Assembly: GCA_017989775.1 (NCBI GenBank)
Contig: JAGNPF010000093.1
Location: 1 to 6,419 of the forward strand
DNA from: Flavobacterium sp.
GTDB lineage: Bacteria; Bacteroidota; Bacteroidia; Flavobacteriales; Flavobacteriaceae
Direction: 5' to 3'
DNA: 6,419 bases
Part shown: positions 1 through 6,375 of the stretch, piece by piece
How positions within the stretch are numbered: the first letter of the stretch is position 1
How the letters are laid out: every line of letters begins with the position of its first letter
The notes under the pieces: model-generated
What the model saw: only the letters and a program-made list of their open reading frames with translations
Database searches by the model: none
What the model was told of the DNA's origin: nothing
Made by a program: the position numbers and the translations under genes

Positions 1-1512
1 GTATTGGCAACCAACCTTTTCCAAATCTATATTTTCTGGGAATTGGTGGGCGTTTCCTCCTATTTATTGATTGGTTATTACTACACCAAAACTTCGGCAG
101 TAGCTGCGGCAAAAAAAGCTTTTATCGTAACCCGTTTTGCAGATTTCGGTTTCTTGATAGGTATTTTGATCGTGGGCTATTATGCTGGCACCTTCGATTT
201 TGAAACTCTAAACGCAGTCAATGCCGAAGGCGAAGGATTGCTGATGCAATGGGGCGCTTCTTCCTTTATGGGATTATCCGTAATTACTTGGGCTTTGCTT
301 CTGATTTTTATGGGAGGTGCAGGAAAATCGGCAATGTTCCCATTACACATTTGGTTACCCGACGCGATGGAAGGACCAACACCGGTTTCAGCCTTGATTC
401 ACGCAGCTACAATGGTTGTTGCCGGAGTATATTTAGTGGCTCGATTATTCCCGATGTATTATTTTGTCGAAGATGGATTTGCCTTGAATATCGTGGCTTA
501 TGTCGGAGCCTTTTCCTCTTTGTTTGCGGCAATAATTGCCCTGACACAAACGGATATTAAACGAGTTTTGGCCTTTTCGACCATGTCGCAAATTGGTTAC
601 ATGATGTTGGCCTTGGGCGTTTCCAGTTATAAAGGTCACGAAGGCGTTGGATATATGGCATCGATGTTTCATTTGTTCACCCACGCCATGTTCAAAGCCT
701 TGTTATTCTTGGGCGCTGGTTCCGTGATTCACGCGGTTCACAGCAATTATTTGAAAGACATGGGCGGATTGCGCAAGTATATGCCGATTACCAATATTAC
801 GTTCCTGATTGCAGCCTTGGCCATAGCCGGAGTCCCACCATTTGCGGGATTTTGGAGTAAAGACGAAATCTTGGTCGCCGCTTTCGAAAAAAATCAACTG
901 TTGTATTTCGTTGGACTTTTCGTGGCAGGATTAACCGCTTTTTATATGTTCCGACTTTATTTTGGCATCTTTTGGGGCAAAGAAACCAAATACCATCATC
1001 CGCCTCACGAATCGCCAATGTCGATGGCATTTCCGTTATTGTTCTTGGCTTTAATGAGTATTGTGGCAGGATTTATTCCTTTCAGCGAATTCGTGACTGC
1101 CGACAAAGTGGCATTCGAAGCACATTTAAATTTACCATTGGCTGCAGCAGCTGTGGGAACAGGTTTAATCGGAATCATCTTGGCTTGGGTTTTCTACAAA
1201 AAAGAAAATGATTTGGCCGAAAGATTTGCCAATGCTTTTGGAATGTTGTACAAATGGACTTACCATAAATTCTATTTCGACGAAATCTATATGTTCGTTA
1301 CCAAGAAAATAATTTTCGATAGAGTTTCTGCACCAATTGCCAAATTCGACAAGAAATACGTGGATGGCACTATGGAAGGAATTGGAAACAAAACGGTTGT
1401 CATTTCCGAAAAAATAAAAGGAGTACAATCTGGCCGATTGCAAGATTACGCCATGTTCTTTGTTTCGGGAGTCGTAATCATCGCCTTGGTCTTCATTTAT
1501 TTATGGACATAA
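1..1512 (+). CDS. nuoL: NADH-quinone oxidoreductase subunit L (NuoL), 5'-truncated by the window edge
   Basis: This is the distal antiporter-like, proton-translocating subunit of the membrane arm of respiratory complex I. The frame is open from base 1, and the first codons (Val-Leu-Ala-Thr-Asn) belong to a membrane helix, so the TTG at base 4 is not the start. By alignment from memory with E. coli NuoL (613 aa), about 125-130 N-terminal residues are missing. 503 codons are visible. Counting from base 1, Glu14 (FWELVG) matches E. coli E144, Lys109 (GAGKSAMFPLH) matches K229, Lys232 (HAMFKALLF) matches K342, and Lys287-Asp288 (FWSKDEI) match K399-D400, so the proton path residues look intact. 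The motif GPTPVSALIHAATMV is diagnostic of the family. The C-terminal third carries the NuoL-specific extension (lateral helix plus final anchor helix), ending with the typical QSGRLQDYA stretch before the last membrane segment. nuoM follows 12 bp downstream. No frameshift is seen. Confidence 0.97.
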   Translation, partial: VLATNLFQIYIFWELVGVSSYLLIGYYYTKTSAVAAAKKAFIVTRFADFGFLIGILIVGYYAGTFDFETLNAVNAEGEGLLMQWGASSFMGLSVITWALLLIFMGGAGKSAMFPLHIWLPDAMEGPTPVSALIHAATMVVAGVYLVARLFPMYYFVEDGFALNIVAYVGAFSSLFAAIIALTQTDIKRVLAFSTMSQIGYMMLALGVSSYKGHEGVGYMASMFHLFTHAMFKALLFLGAGSVIHAVHSNYLKDMGGLRKYMPITNITFLIAALAIAGVPPFAGFWSKDEILVAAFEKNQLLYFVGLFVAGLTAFYMFRLYFGIFWGKETKYHHPPHESPMSMAFPLLFLALMSIVAGFIPFSEFVTADKVAFEAHLNLPLAAAAVGTGLIGIILAWVFYKKENDLAERFANAFGMLYKWTYHKFYFDEIYMFVTKKIIFDRVSAPIAKFDKKYVDGTMEGIGNKTVVISEKIKGVQSGRLQDYAMFFVSGVVIIALVFIYLWT

Positions 1513-1524
1513 CAATAAACTAAT

Positions 1525-3021
1525 ATGGATATTTTATCACTTTTTGTAATTGTGCCTGTACTCACGGTTTTGGCTTTGGTTTTTTCCAAAGGACTGAAAC
1601 AGGCTCGAATCATTTCAATGATTGGAAGCTTCATCCAACTCGGAATGGCCGTCAATCTACTATTCGCCTATTTAAAAGAAAGAGCCGTGGACAAAAGCGT
1701 CATGCTTTTTACCCAAGATATGGTTTGGTTCGAAAATTTCAACATTCATTATGCCATTGGCGTCGATGGCGTTTCGGTGGCCTTGATATTGTTGACCACC
1801 ATCGTGGTTTTGGCAGGTGTTTTTATCTCCTGGAAAACCGACGACTTGCCCAAAGAATTTTTCGTTTCCCTCTTGGTTTTGGCCACGGGAGTTTACGGAT
1901 TCTTCATTTCCATCGATTTGTTCACGATGTTGGTTTTCTACGAAATTGCCGTGATTCCAATGTATTTGTTGATTGGAATTTGGGGCTCGGGGCCAAAAGA
2001 ATACTCGGCCATGAAGTTGACCTTGATGTTGATGGGAGCTTCTGCGGTTTTGATGGTGGGCGTTTTGGGAATTTATTTTAATTCCAATGCCGATGGAGGA
2101 GCTTTAACCTTCAATATTTTGGAAATTGCCAAAGTAAATATTCCCTTCGAAGCCCAAAAATTATTTTTCCCTTTGACATTTATCGGATTTGCCGTGTTGG
2201 GAGCCTTGTTTCCTTTCCATACTTGGTCGCCTGACGGTCACGCTTCGGCACCAACGGCCGTATCCATGCTACACGCAGGAGTTTTGATGAAATTGGGAGG
2301 TTATGGAGTTTTCAGAATTGCGATGTTTTTATTGCCTTTGGGAGCTATCGAATGGTCTTGGTTTTTCATCATCTTGTCTGCAATAGGAGTAATTTATGGC
2401 GCTTTTGGAGCTTTGAAACAAACCGATTTAAAATACATCAATGCGTATTCCTCCGTGAGTCACTTGGGAATGGTGTTATTTGCTTTGTTAATGTTGAACA
2501 AAACTGCTTGGAACGGTGCAATTTTACAATCACTTTCCCACGGATTCATGACAGCCTTGTTCTTTGCCTTGATTGGGATGATTTATGGAAGAACGCACAC
2601 TCGGGACATCACGAAATTAGGTGGATTATTGAAAGTGATGCCGTTTATTTCCGTTATTTACGTGATAGCTGGATTAGCCTCTTTGGGATTGCCTGGATTC
2701 AGTGGTTTCATTGCCGAAATGAACATTTTCGTCGGAGCATTTCAACACGAAGAAATGTTTTATAGAGTAGCTACAGTAATTTCGGTTTCCGCCATTGTGG
2801 TTACGGCCGTTTACATCCTTCGCGTGCTGGGAATCATGTTGATGGGAGAAGTCAAAAACGAAGAATTTTTGGATTTACCAAAAGCCACTTGGTTCGAAAT
2901 TACGGGTATTTTGCTGCTATTGGTTCCAATGATTGGAATGGGTGTGGCACCGCTTTGGTTAAGCGATATGACTATGGACAGTCTCCAACCATTTATTCAA
3001 GGAGTATTAAATCATTTATAA
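1525..3021 (+). CDS. nuoM: NADH-quinone oxidoreductase subunit M (NuoM)
   Basis: This is the middle antiporter-like subunit of the complex I membrane arm, coupling quinone reduction to proton transfer across the cytoplasmic membrane. The protein has 498 residues, close to the family norm (E. coli NuoM is about 509), and is almost entirely hydrophobic helices (about 14 expected). Glu140 (FYEIAVIPMYLL) matches E. coli E144. The stretch PFHTWSPDGHASAPTAVSM at about 230-248 is the family signature. Lys256 (GVLMKLGGYG) matches K265, and Glu398 (FIAEMN) matches E407. Oddly, the helix-7 lysine (E. coli K234) is replaced by Leu225 in GFAVLGALFPFH. I recall the same Leu version in other Bacteroidota, so it is probably lineage-wide rather than a defect. 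The ATG lies 12 bp after nuoL and 10 bp separate its stop from nuoN. The start is preceded by an A-rich stretch and no Shine-Dalgarno. Identity is sure; the consequence of Leu225 is not. Confidence 0.97.
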   Translation: MDILSLFVIVPVLTVLALVFSKGLKQARIISMIGSFIQLGMAVNLLFAYLKERAVDKSVMLFTQDMVWFENFNIHYAIGVDGVSVALILLTTIVVLAGVFISWKTDDLPKEFFVSLLVLATGVYGFFISIDLFTMLVFYEIAVIPMYLLIGIWGSGPKEYSAMKLTLMLMGASAVLMVGVLGIYFNSNADGGALTFNILEIAKVNIPFEAQKLFFPLTFIGFAVLGALFPFHTWSPDGHASAPTAVSMLHAGVLMKLGGYGVFRIAMFLLPLGAIEWSWFFIILSAIGVIYGAFGALKQTDLKYINAYSSVSHLGMVLFALLMLNKTAWNGAILQSLSHGFMTALFFALIGMIYGRTHTRDITKLGGLLKVMPFISVIYVIAGLASLGLPGFSGFIAEMNIFVGAFQHEEMFYRVATVISVSAIVVTAVYILRVLGIMLMGEVKNEEFLDLPKATWFEITGILLLLVPMIGMGVAPLWLSDMTMDSLQPFIQGVLNHL

Positions 3022-3031
3022 AATAACAAAA

Positions 3032-4462
3032 ATGGATTTGAACAGTTTTATCGCAATGCGACAAGAAATTTTCCTCTTGGCAATACTATTATTGTTGATT
3101 GTGGGCGAGATTTTCATACATAAAGACAAAAAAGGAAGCATTGTACATTTGGCCTTGTTTCTATTTGGTATTCACACCATCATAGGCTTTTTTGCCATTG
3201 AAGAAAGCAGTTTATTTGGCGGAATGTTTCGCACCAACACACTGATTCATTTCTTCAAAAATGCACTAAACGTGGGTGTACTCATCGTTTTGCTCCAATC
3301 AGCCGATTGGATTCAGGAAAAAATGGTACCGCTTAATAAAGGAACCGAATTTTTTATGTTGCTTTTCTCTTCGCTTCTGGGAATGTATTTTATGATTTCG
3401 GCAGGCGATTTTCTAATGTTTTACATCGGATTAGAGCTATCCACTTTACCGGTGGCTGCTTTGGTCGCTTGGGAAACTTCCAAAAGAATTTCGAGTGAAG
3501 CGGGCGTAAAATTCATCCTTTCGGCAGGATTGGCTTCGGGAGTTTCGTTGTTTGGAATCTCGTTGTTGTATGCCGCAACAGGTTCGATTTATTTTGACGC
3601 CATTATGGGAGCGTTGACTTCATCCAATTTGACGATATTGGGTTCCATCCTCTTTTTTGCAGGATTGGCATTCAAAATTTCGCTAGTTCCCTTCCATTTC
3701 TGGACAGCCGATGTCTATGAAGGTGCACCCATCGGGATTGCCTCCTATTTATCGGTAATCTCAAAAGGAGCCGCTGCATTCATATTAATGATTATATTGT
3801 TTACTGTTCTAAAACCATTGATGCCGATTTGGGAAAACATCATTTATGGAATAGCGCTTGCCACGATGTTCATTGGTAACTTGTTCGCCCTGCGCCAACA
3901 GAATATGAAGAGATTCTTGGCTTTTTCATCCATTGCCCAAGCCGGTTTCATCTTGTTGGGATTAATTTCCGGCTCTCAATTGGGAACCGCCACGGTAGTT
4001 TATTTCGTGTTGGTGTACATATTCTCCAATTTGGCCGCTTTCGGAGTGGTACAAGCCATTGCGTCGCAAACAGGCAAGGAAAACATGGATGATTATAACG
4101 GATTATACAGGACCAATCCCAACTTGAGCCTCGTGATGATGCTAGGACTTTTCTCCTTGGCTGGAATCCCTCCGGTGGCAGGATTTTTTGGAAAATTCTT
4201 CCTTTTCACTGCCGCAGCAAGCAAAGGGTATTACCTATTGGTGTTCTTGGCCGTGGTCAACGTGACGATCTCGCTTTACTATTATTTATTGGTGGTAAGG
4301 GCAATGTTCATCCGAAAAAGCGAGGATCCAATTCCATTTTTCAAAAACAAAATCTATATGAGATTAGGATTGATGATCACTGTTTTGGGTATTTTGGTTC
4401 TGGGATTATACAGCCCATTGTACGACTACATTTTTGAATTAAGCAACGTTTTTAATAAATAA
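3032..4462 (+). CDS. nuoN: NADH-quinone oxidoreductase subunit N (NuoN)
   Basis: This is the third antiporter-like proton-pumping subunit of complex I, nearest the quinone-binding side of the membrane arm. It has 476 residues, near the usual length (E. coli NuoN is about 485), with about 14 hydrophobic helices and a short soluble loop near 345-362 (TGKENMDDYNG). All the buried charged residues expected for the family are visible: Glu135 (YIGLELSTLP; E. coli E133), Lys215 (GLAFKISLVPFHFW; K217), Lys245 (SVISKGAA; K247) and Lys388 (GFFGKFFLF; K395). The motif FWTADVYEGAP at 223-233 is specific to NuoN rather than NuoL or NuoM. The ATG sits 10 bp after nuoM in an A-rich leader. The next gene begins only 3 bp after the stop, so nuoN is not the last cistron of the operon. 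No lesions were seen. Confidence 0.97.
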   Translation: MDLNSFIAMRQEIFLLAILLLLIVGEIFIHKDKKGSIVHLALFLFGIHTIIGFFAIEESSLFGGMFRTNTLIHFFKNALNVGVLIVLLQSADWIQEKMVPLNKGTEFFMLLFSSLLGMYFMISAGDFLMFYIGLELSTLPVAALVAWETSKRISSEAGVKFILSAGLASGVSLFGISLLYAATGSIYFDAIMGALTSSNLTILGSILFFAGLAFKISLVPFHFWTADVYEGAPIGIASYLSVISKGAAAFILMIILFTVLKPLMPIWENIIYGIALATMFIGNLFALRQQNMKRFLAFSSIAQAGFILLGLISGSQLGTATVVYFVLVYIFSNLAAFGVVQAIASQTGKENMDDYNGLYRTNPNLSLVMMLGLFSLAGIPPVAGFFGKFFLFTAAASKGYYLLVFLAVVNVTISLYYYLLVVRAMFIRKSEDPIPFFKNKIYMRLGLMITVLGILVLGLYSPLYDYIFELSNVFNK

Positions 4463-4465
4463 GTT

Positions 4466-4792
4466 ATGGCATCATTAGACGGAAAACATTCCTTTGGAAG
4501 CATCGGCGAAACAAGAGTCACTTTTGTCGAAAAAGGAGTTGACGAAGGCAGAAAAGATTTCTTGAAACAACTCTTGGAACACAACGGCTTCGAAGTGGTA
4601 CTCGAAGAAGAAAAGAAAAAAGCCGAAGAAGATCCACAATTATATACCGTGGCGGTAACCGATATGGTTTTCAATCCCACCATTTGGATTTTCAATCGAA
4701 GACTGAAAACGCTCGACGGTCACAAAGTAACACAAGATTTCTGGTTTCAAAGAACCACGGAGACGAATCCCCAATATTGGAAGAATTCGTAA
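4466..4792 (+). CDS. Small conserved-looking protein of unknown function, last cistron of the nuo operon
   Basis: This 108-residue protein begins 3 bp after the nuoN stop and is followed by the operon terminator, so it is very probably co-transcribed and perhaps translationally coupled. I cannot assign it a named family. It has no signal peptide, membrane segment, cysteine cluster or nucleotide-binding motif. What is visible: an N-terminal part with GSIGETRVTF (11-20), a predicted helix (28-41), a highly charged Glu/Lys stretch (47-56, EEEKKKAEED), then an apparently beta-rich, aromatic C-terminal half (LYTVAVTDMVFNPTIWIFNRRL, given here only as its start at 59 and end at 80, then DFWFQR at 91-96 and a QYW near the end). 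This suggests a small cytoplasmic alpha/beta protein. It is not one of the 14 standard Nuo subunits. From memory, similar small proteins occur in other Flavobacteriia, which I could not verify. Any role in complex I assembly or regulation is inference from position alone. Confidence 0.85.
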   Translation: MASLDGKHSFGSIGETRVTFVEKGVDEGRKDFLKQLLEHNGFEVVLEEEKKKAEEDPQLYTVAVTDMVFNPTIWIFNRRLKTLDGHKVTQDFWFQRTTETNPQYWKNS

Positions 4793-4831
4793 ATCTCAAA
4801 ACAAAGTTTTACTGTTTTTTATTTTAACTTT

Positions 4832-4878
4832 ATCCTTCTAATTTTTCAACTTGGTTGAAAAATTAGAAGGATTTTTTT
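4832..4878 (+). terminator. Rho-independent terminator of the nuo operon
   Basis: Two perfectly complementary 19-nt arms (4832-4850 and 4854-4872) enclose a 3-nt TTG loop, which in practice probably opens to a larger loop. Seven T (4872-4878) follow directly on the + strand. It lies 40 bp after the small cistron. On the opposite strand no T run follows, so it should work in the + direction only. The stem is A+T-rich but unusually long. Confidence 0.92.
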
Positions 4879-4897
4879 GAAAAATAAAAAGCTGATT

Positions 4898-5538
4898 ATG
4901 AATTTGTTTGAACCACCAATGGATTGGGCTAAAAATTGCAACCAATTCTAACGAAATACAAAGGGAGAAAACATCCCCTGAACTACCAAAATTTATATCA
5001 ATTAATGATAATGGTTGTGCTTTTAGCACAGGATTCCGATGCCAACATCAACAAAATTGCTCCAGCTCTATTTGAAGTATATCCCAATATGGAAAACCTT
5101 GCTGTTTCGAATGTAGAAACATTAATACCTCATATTTCTAAAGTTCAAAATTTTGGAACCAAAGCCAATTGGTTGATTGAAATTGCCCAAATCCTCCAAA
5201 AAGACGAAAACATTCCACTCACAATGGACGGTTTAACTGTCCTGAAAGGCATTGGACGAAAATCAGCCAATGTCATTATGCGGGAAGCCAAAGTTCCCGT
5301 AGAGGGAATTATCGCCGATTTACACGTTATCCGTGTAGCTCCAAAAATTGGATTAATCGCGGAATCCAAAGATGGTAACAAAATCGAAAAACTATTGATG
5401 CAAGTGCTGCCAAAGGAAATTTGGAATGAAATTGGTATGGCAATTTCATTTTTGGGAAGGGAAATTTGTCGGCCAGCACCAAAATGCCCTGAATGTCCAA
5501 TACTAAAAGATTGTCAATATTCATTAAAAATGTTTTAA
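4898..5538 (+). CDS. Endonuclease III-family (HhH-GPD) DNA glycosylase, frameshifted near its 5' end; possible pseudogene
   Basis: This is a DNA repair glycosylase/AP lyase of the Nth type, which excises damaged bases and nicks the abasic site. The core is read from 4936 (200 codons, TTG counted as 1). It contains the helix-hairpin-helix LKGIGRKSANV with catalytic Lys109 (E. coli K120), catalytic Asp128 in IIADLHVIRV (E. coli D138) and four C-terminal cysteines (178, 184, 187, 193) for a 4Fe-4S cluster. TAA at 4930-4932 blocks this frame upstream. An ATG at 4898 in another frame reads MNLFEPPMDWAKN and stops at 4949-4951. Adding one A to the five-A run at 4931-4935 joins the two as MDWAKKLQPILTKYKG, which fits the N-terminus I remember for Flavobacterium homologues. 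So I take 4898 as the original start and infer a one-base loss. Other oddities are a C-X5-C spacing where E. coli Nth has C-X6-C, and Leu30 where LLSAQ normally has Ser. A shortened product could start at TTG 4936 or ATG 5005. Confidence 0.85.
4931..4935 (+). other. Frameshift site in the glycosylase gene (five-A run, six expected)
   Basis: The codons GCT-AAA-AAT-TGC in the upstream frame lead to a stop 15 bp later. With one more A the reading becomes GCT-AAA-AAA-TTG-CAA and enters the long downstream frame with no lost or odd residues. A one-base deletion in the A run is therefore the simplest explanation. It may be a real mutation or a homopolymer sequencing error. Polymerase slippage adding an A would restore the frame, but a run of five is short for that. 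Confidence 0.75.
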
Positions 5539-5547
5539 AGAAATATG

Positions 5548-5609
5548 CAATCCCATTGGGTCGGGCTACCCGCATTTTATCGTAATTTGCTTCTATCCCT
5601 TGCGCAAAA
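5548..5609. repeat. Probable degenerate copy of a Flavobacteria interspersed intergenic repeat
   Basis: The stretch starts CAATCCCATTGGG, continues with GTCGGGCTACCCGC and ends with GCTTCTATCCCTTGCGC. It resembles, from memory, an element scattered between genes in Flavobacterium and relatives, with outer parts like GTCGGGCTAtCCGC and ATCCCTaACGC flanking a variable palindromic centre. Here the centre is only a short A+T-rich remnant (ATTTTATCGTAATTT), so the copy looks decayed. It fills most of the 84-bp gap between the glycosylase stop and the likely start of the next gene. Only one copy is in the window, so repetition cannot be shown here. Confidence 0.45.
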
Positions 5610-5622
5610 AACTAACGCCTAT

Positions 5623-6162
5623 ATGAAAAACCCTGTAGATGAAATATCAATCGTTCTTTTTCCAACACCTGAACAATTAAATTTAATAAAAACTTACAAG
5701 CAATTATTAAAAAATCGTATTCCAAAAGGATATGGCAGTGCTAATTCTGCTGCCCATATCTCAATCTTACAGTTTAAAACTCATTTGGAATTCATACTCT
5801 ATGCTAATCAAATCAGGGAATTTTGTAAAACACTTACACCACAAGATGTGACATTTGATTCTTGGGGAAAATTTGAATATGCTGGTGCATTTTATTTAGC
5901 ACAAGATGCTTCGTCAAAAATTTATCTTGATTGTTTAATTTTCAACATCAACATTTATCTAAGATTTCCAATTGATAAAAAACAAGTCAATGCCCATATG
6001 AGTATAGGGCGAAAACTATTTGGTGAAAAAATGAAGATTGCCGAAGAAACATTCAAGGAAATAAAACCAAACTTTACTTTCAATTGCGACGCTTTGTGTG
6101 TTCGAAAATTCGATGGAAGGCAATATTCGAAAATTATAGAAAAAATTGATTTCGGAAAATAG
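5623..6162 (+). CDS. 2H phosphoesterase, 2'-5' RNA ligase (LigT-like) family protein
   Basis: This protein of 179 residues is recognised by its two H-x-S motifs: HIS at 45-47 (AAHISILQF) and HMS at 125-127 (NAHMSIGRKL). Their roughly 80-residue spacing is typical of the 2H superfamily, where the two histidines act on 2',3'-cyclic phosphates or 2'-5' linkages of RNA or nucleotides. The N-terminal EISIVLFPTPE strand and the C-terminal NCDALCVRKFDGRQYSKII strand fit the family's two-lobed fold. It looks cytoplasmic, with no signal peptide. The frame is open 26 codons further to an ATG at 5545, but those codons fall in the repeat-like stretch, and the family normally starts just before the first strand, so I prefer ATG 5623. 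It is co-directional with the glycosylase gene and may be read from it. No promoter is obvious. The DNA is more A+T-rich than the nuo genes. The true substrate cannot be told from sequence; closer relatives in Flavobacteriia are annotated only by family. Confidence 0.85.
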   Translation: MKNPVDEISIVLFPTPEQLNLIKTYKQLLKNRIPKGYGSANSAAHISILQFKTHLEFILYANQIREFCKTLTPQDVTFDSWGKFEYAGAFYLAQDASSKIYLDCLIFNINIYLRFPIDKKQVNAHMSIGRKLFGEKMKIAEETFKEIKPNFTFNCDALCVRKFDGRQYSKIIEKIDFGK

Positions 6163-6330
6163 AATTTGTTAAACCAGAAACGTTTGCGCATTATCGAAAA
6201 TAAAAGCATTTAGAAGTCAATTTAGAGGAGTAAAGAATATAGATTTTTTTGTTCAGAGAAATGTACAATTCTTCCTTTTTAGACTAACAAAGGATCCGGA
6301 TTGATCCCATACAACCCAAAAAAACTTTTC

Positions 6331-6367
6331 AAAACAAAAAACCCCTCATCGATAGATGAAGGGTTTT
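6331..6367 (-). terminator. Rho-independent terminator of the rRNA operon
   Basis: On the - strand, two 13-nt arms (6367-6355 and 6350-6338) pair with a single T-G wobble around a 4-nt TATC loop. A T-rich tail follows (complement of the A-rich bases 6341-6331). It begins about 9 nt after the 3' end of the 5S rRNA, the usual place for an rrn terminator. The + side is followed by CAAAAG rather than a T run, so it is unlikely to stop + strand transcripts efficiently. Confidence 0.88.
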
Positions 6368-6375
6368 CAAAAGAA

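Noticed and set aside
4..6. TTG at base 4 as the start of nuoL
   Set aside because: The frame is open to base 1 and the family has about 125 more residues upstream; the codon encodes an internal Leu in a membrane helix.
1725..2081. Alternative + strand frame within nuoM (and similar frames at 2352-2765, 972-1211 and 249-560)
   Set aside because: They lie wholly inside nuo genes in another frame and encode no recognisable protein; they are coding shadows.
4426..4695. 89-codon - strand frame overlapping nuoN and the small cistron
   Set aside because: It is antisense to two well-supported genes, Ser/Lys-rich from the complement of Glu/Lys codons, and shows no family features.
4825..4832. TAACTTTA as a Bacteroidota -7 box (TAnnTTTG)
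   Set aside because: The last base differs, no TTTG -33 box lies at the right distance, and the transcript would run straight into the terminator.
4936..4938. TTG as the natural start of the glycosylase
   Set aside because: It falls inside the five-A frameshift context, and the upstream frame from ATG 4898 gives a better family-like N-terminus once one base is restored. It may still serve as a weak start today.
4931..4951. Programmed -1 ribosomal frameshift in the glycosylase gene
   Set aside because: The site is not an X-XXY-YYZ heptamer, the A run is only five, and I see no stimulatory hairpin just downstream; simple mutation or sequence error is more likely.
5545..5622. 26-codon N-terminal extension of the 2H protein
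   Set aside because: These codons overlap the repeat-like stretch and precede the usual family start; ATG 5623 gives a typical length.
5955..6209. 84-codon - strand frame over the 3' end of the 2H gene
   Set aside because: It is antisense to the conserved HMS motif region and has no recognisable features.
6292..6307. GGATC...GATCC inverted repeat as a terminator or operator
   Set aside because: Only 5 bp of stem, no T run, and easily expected by chance.
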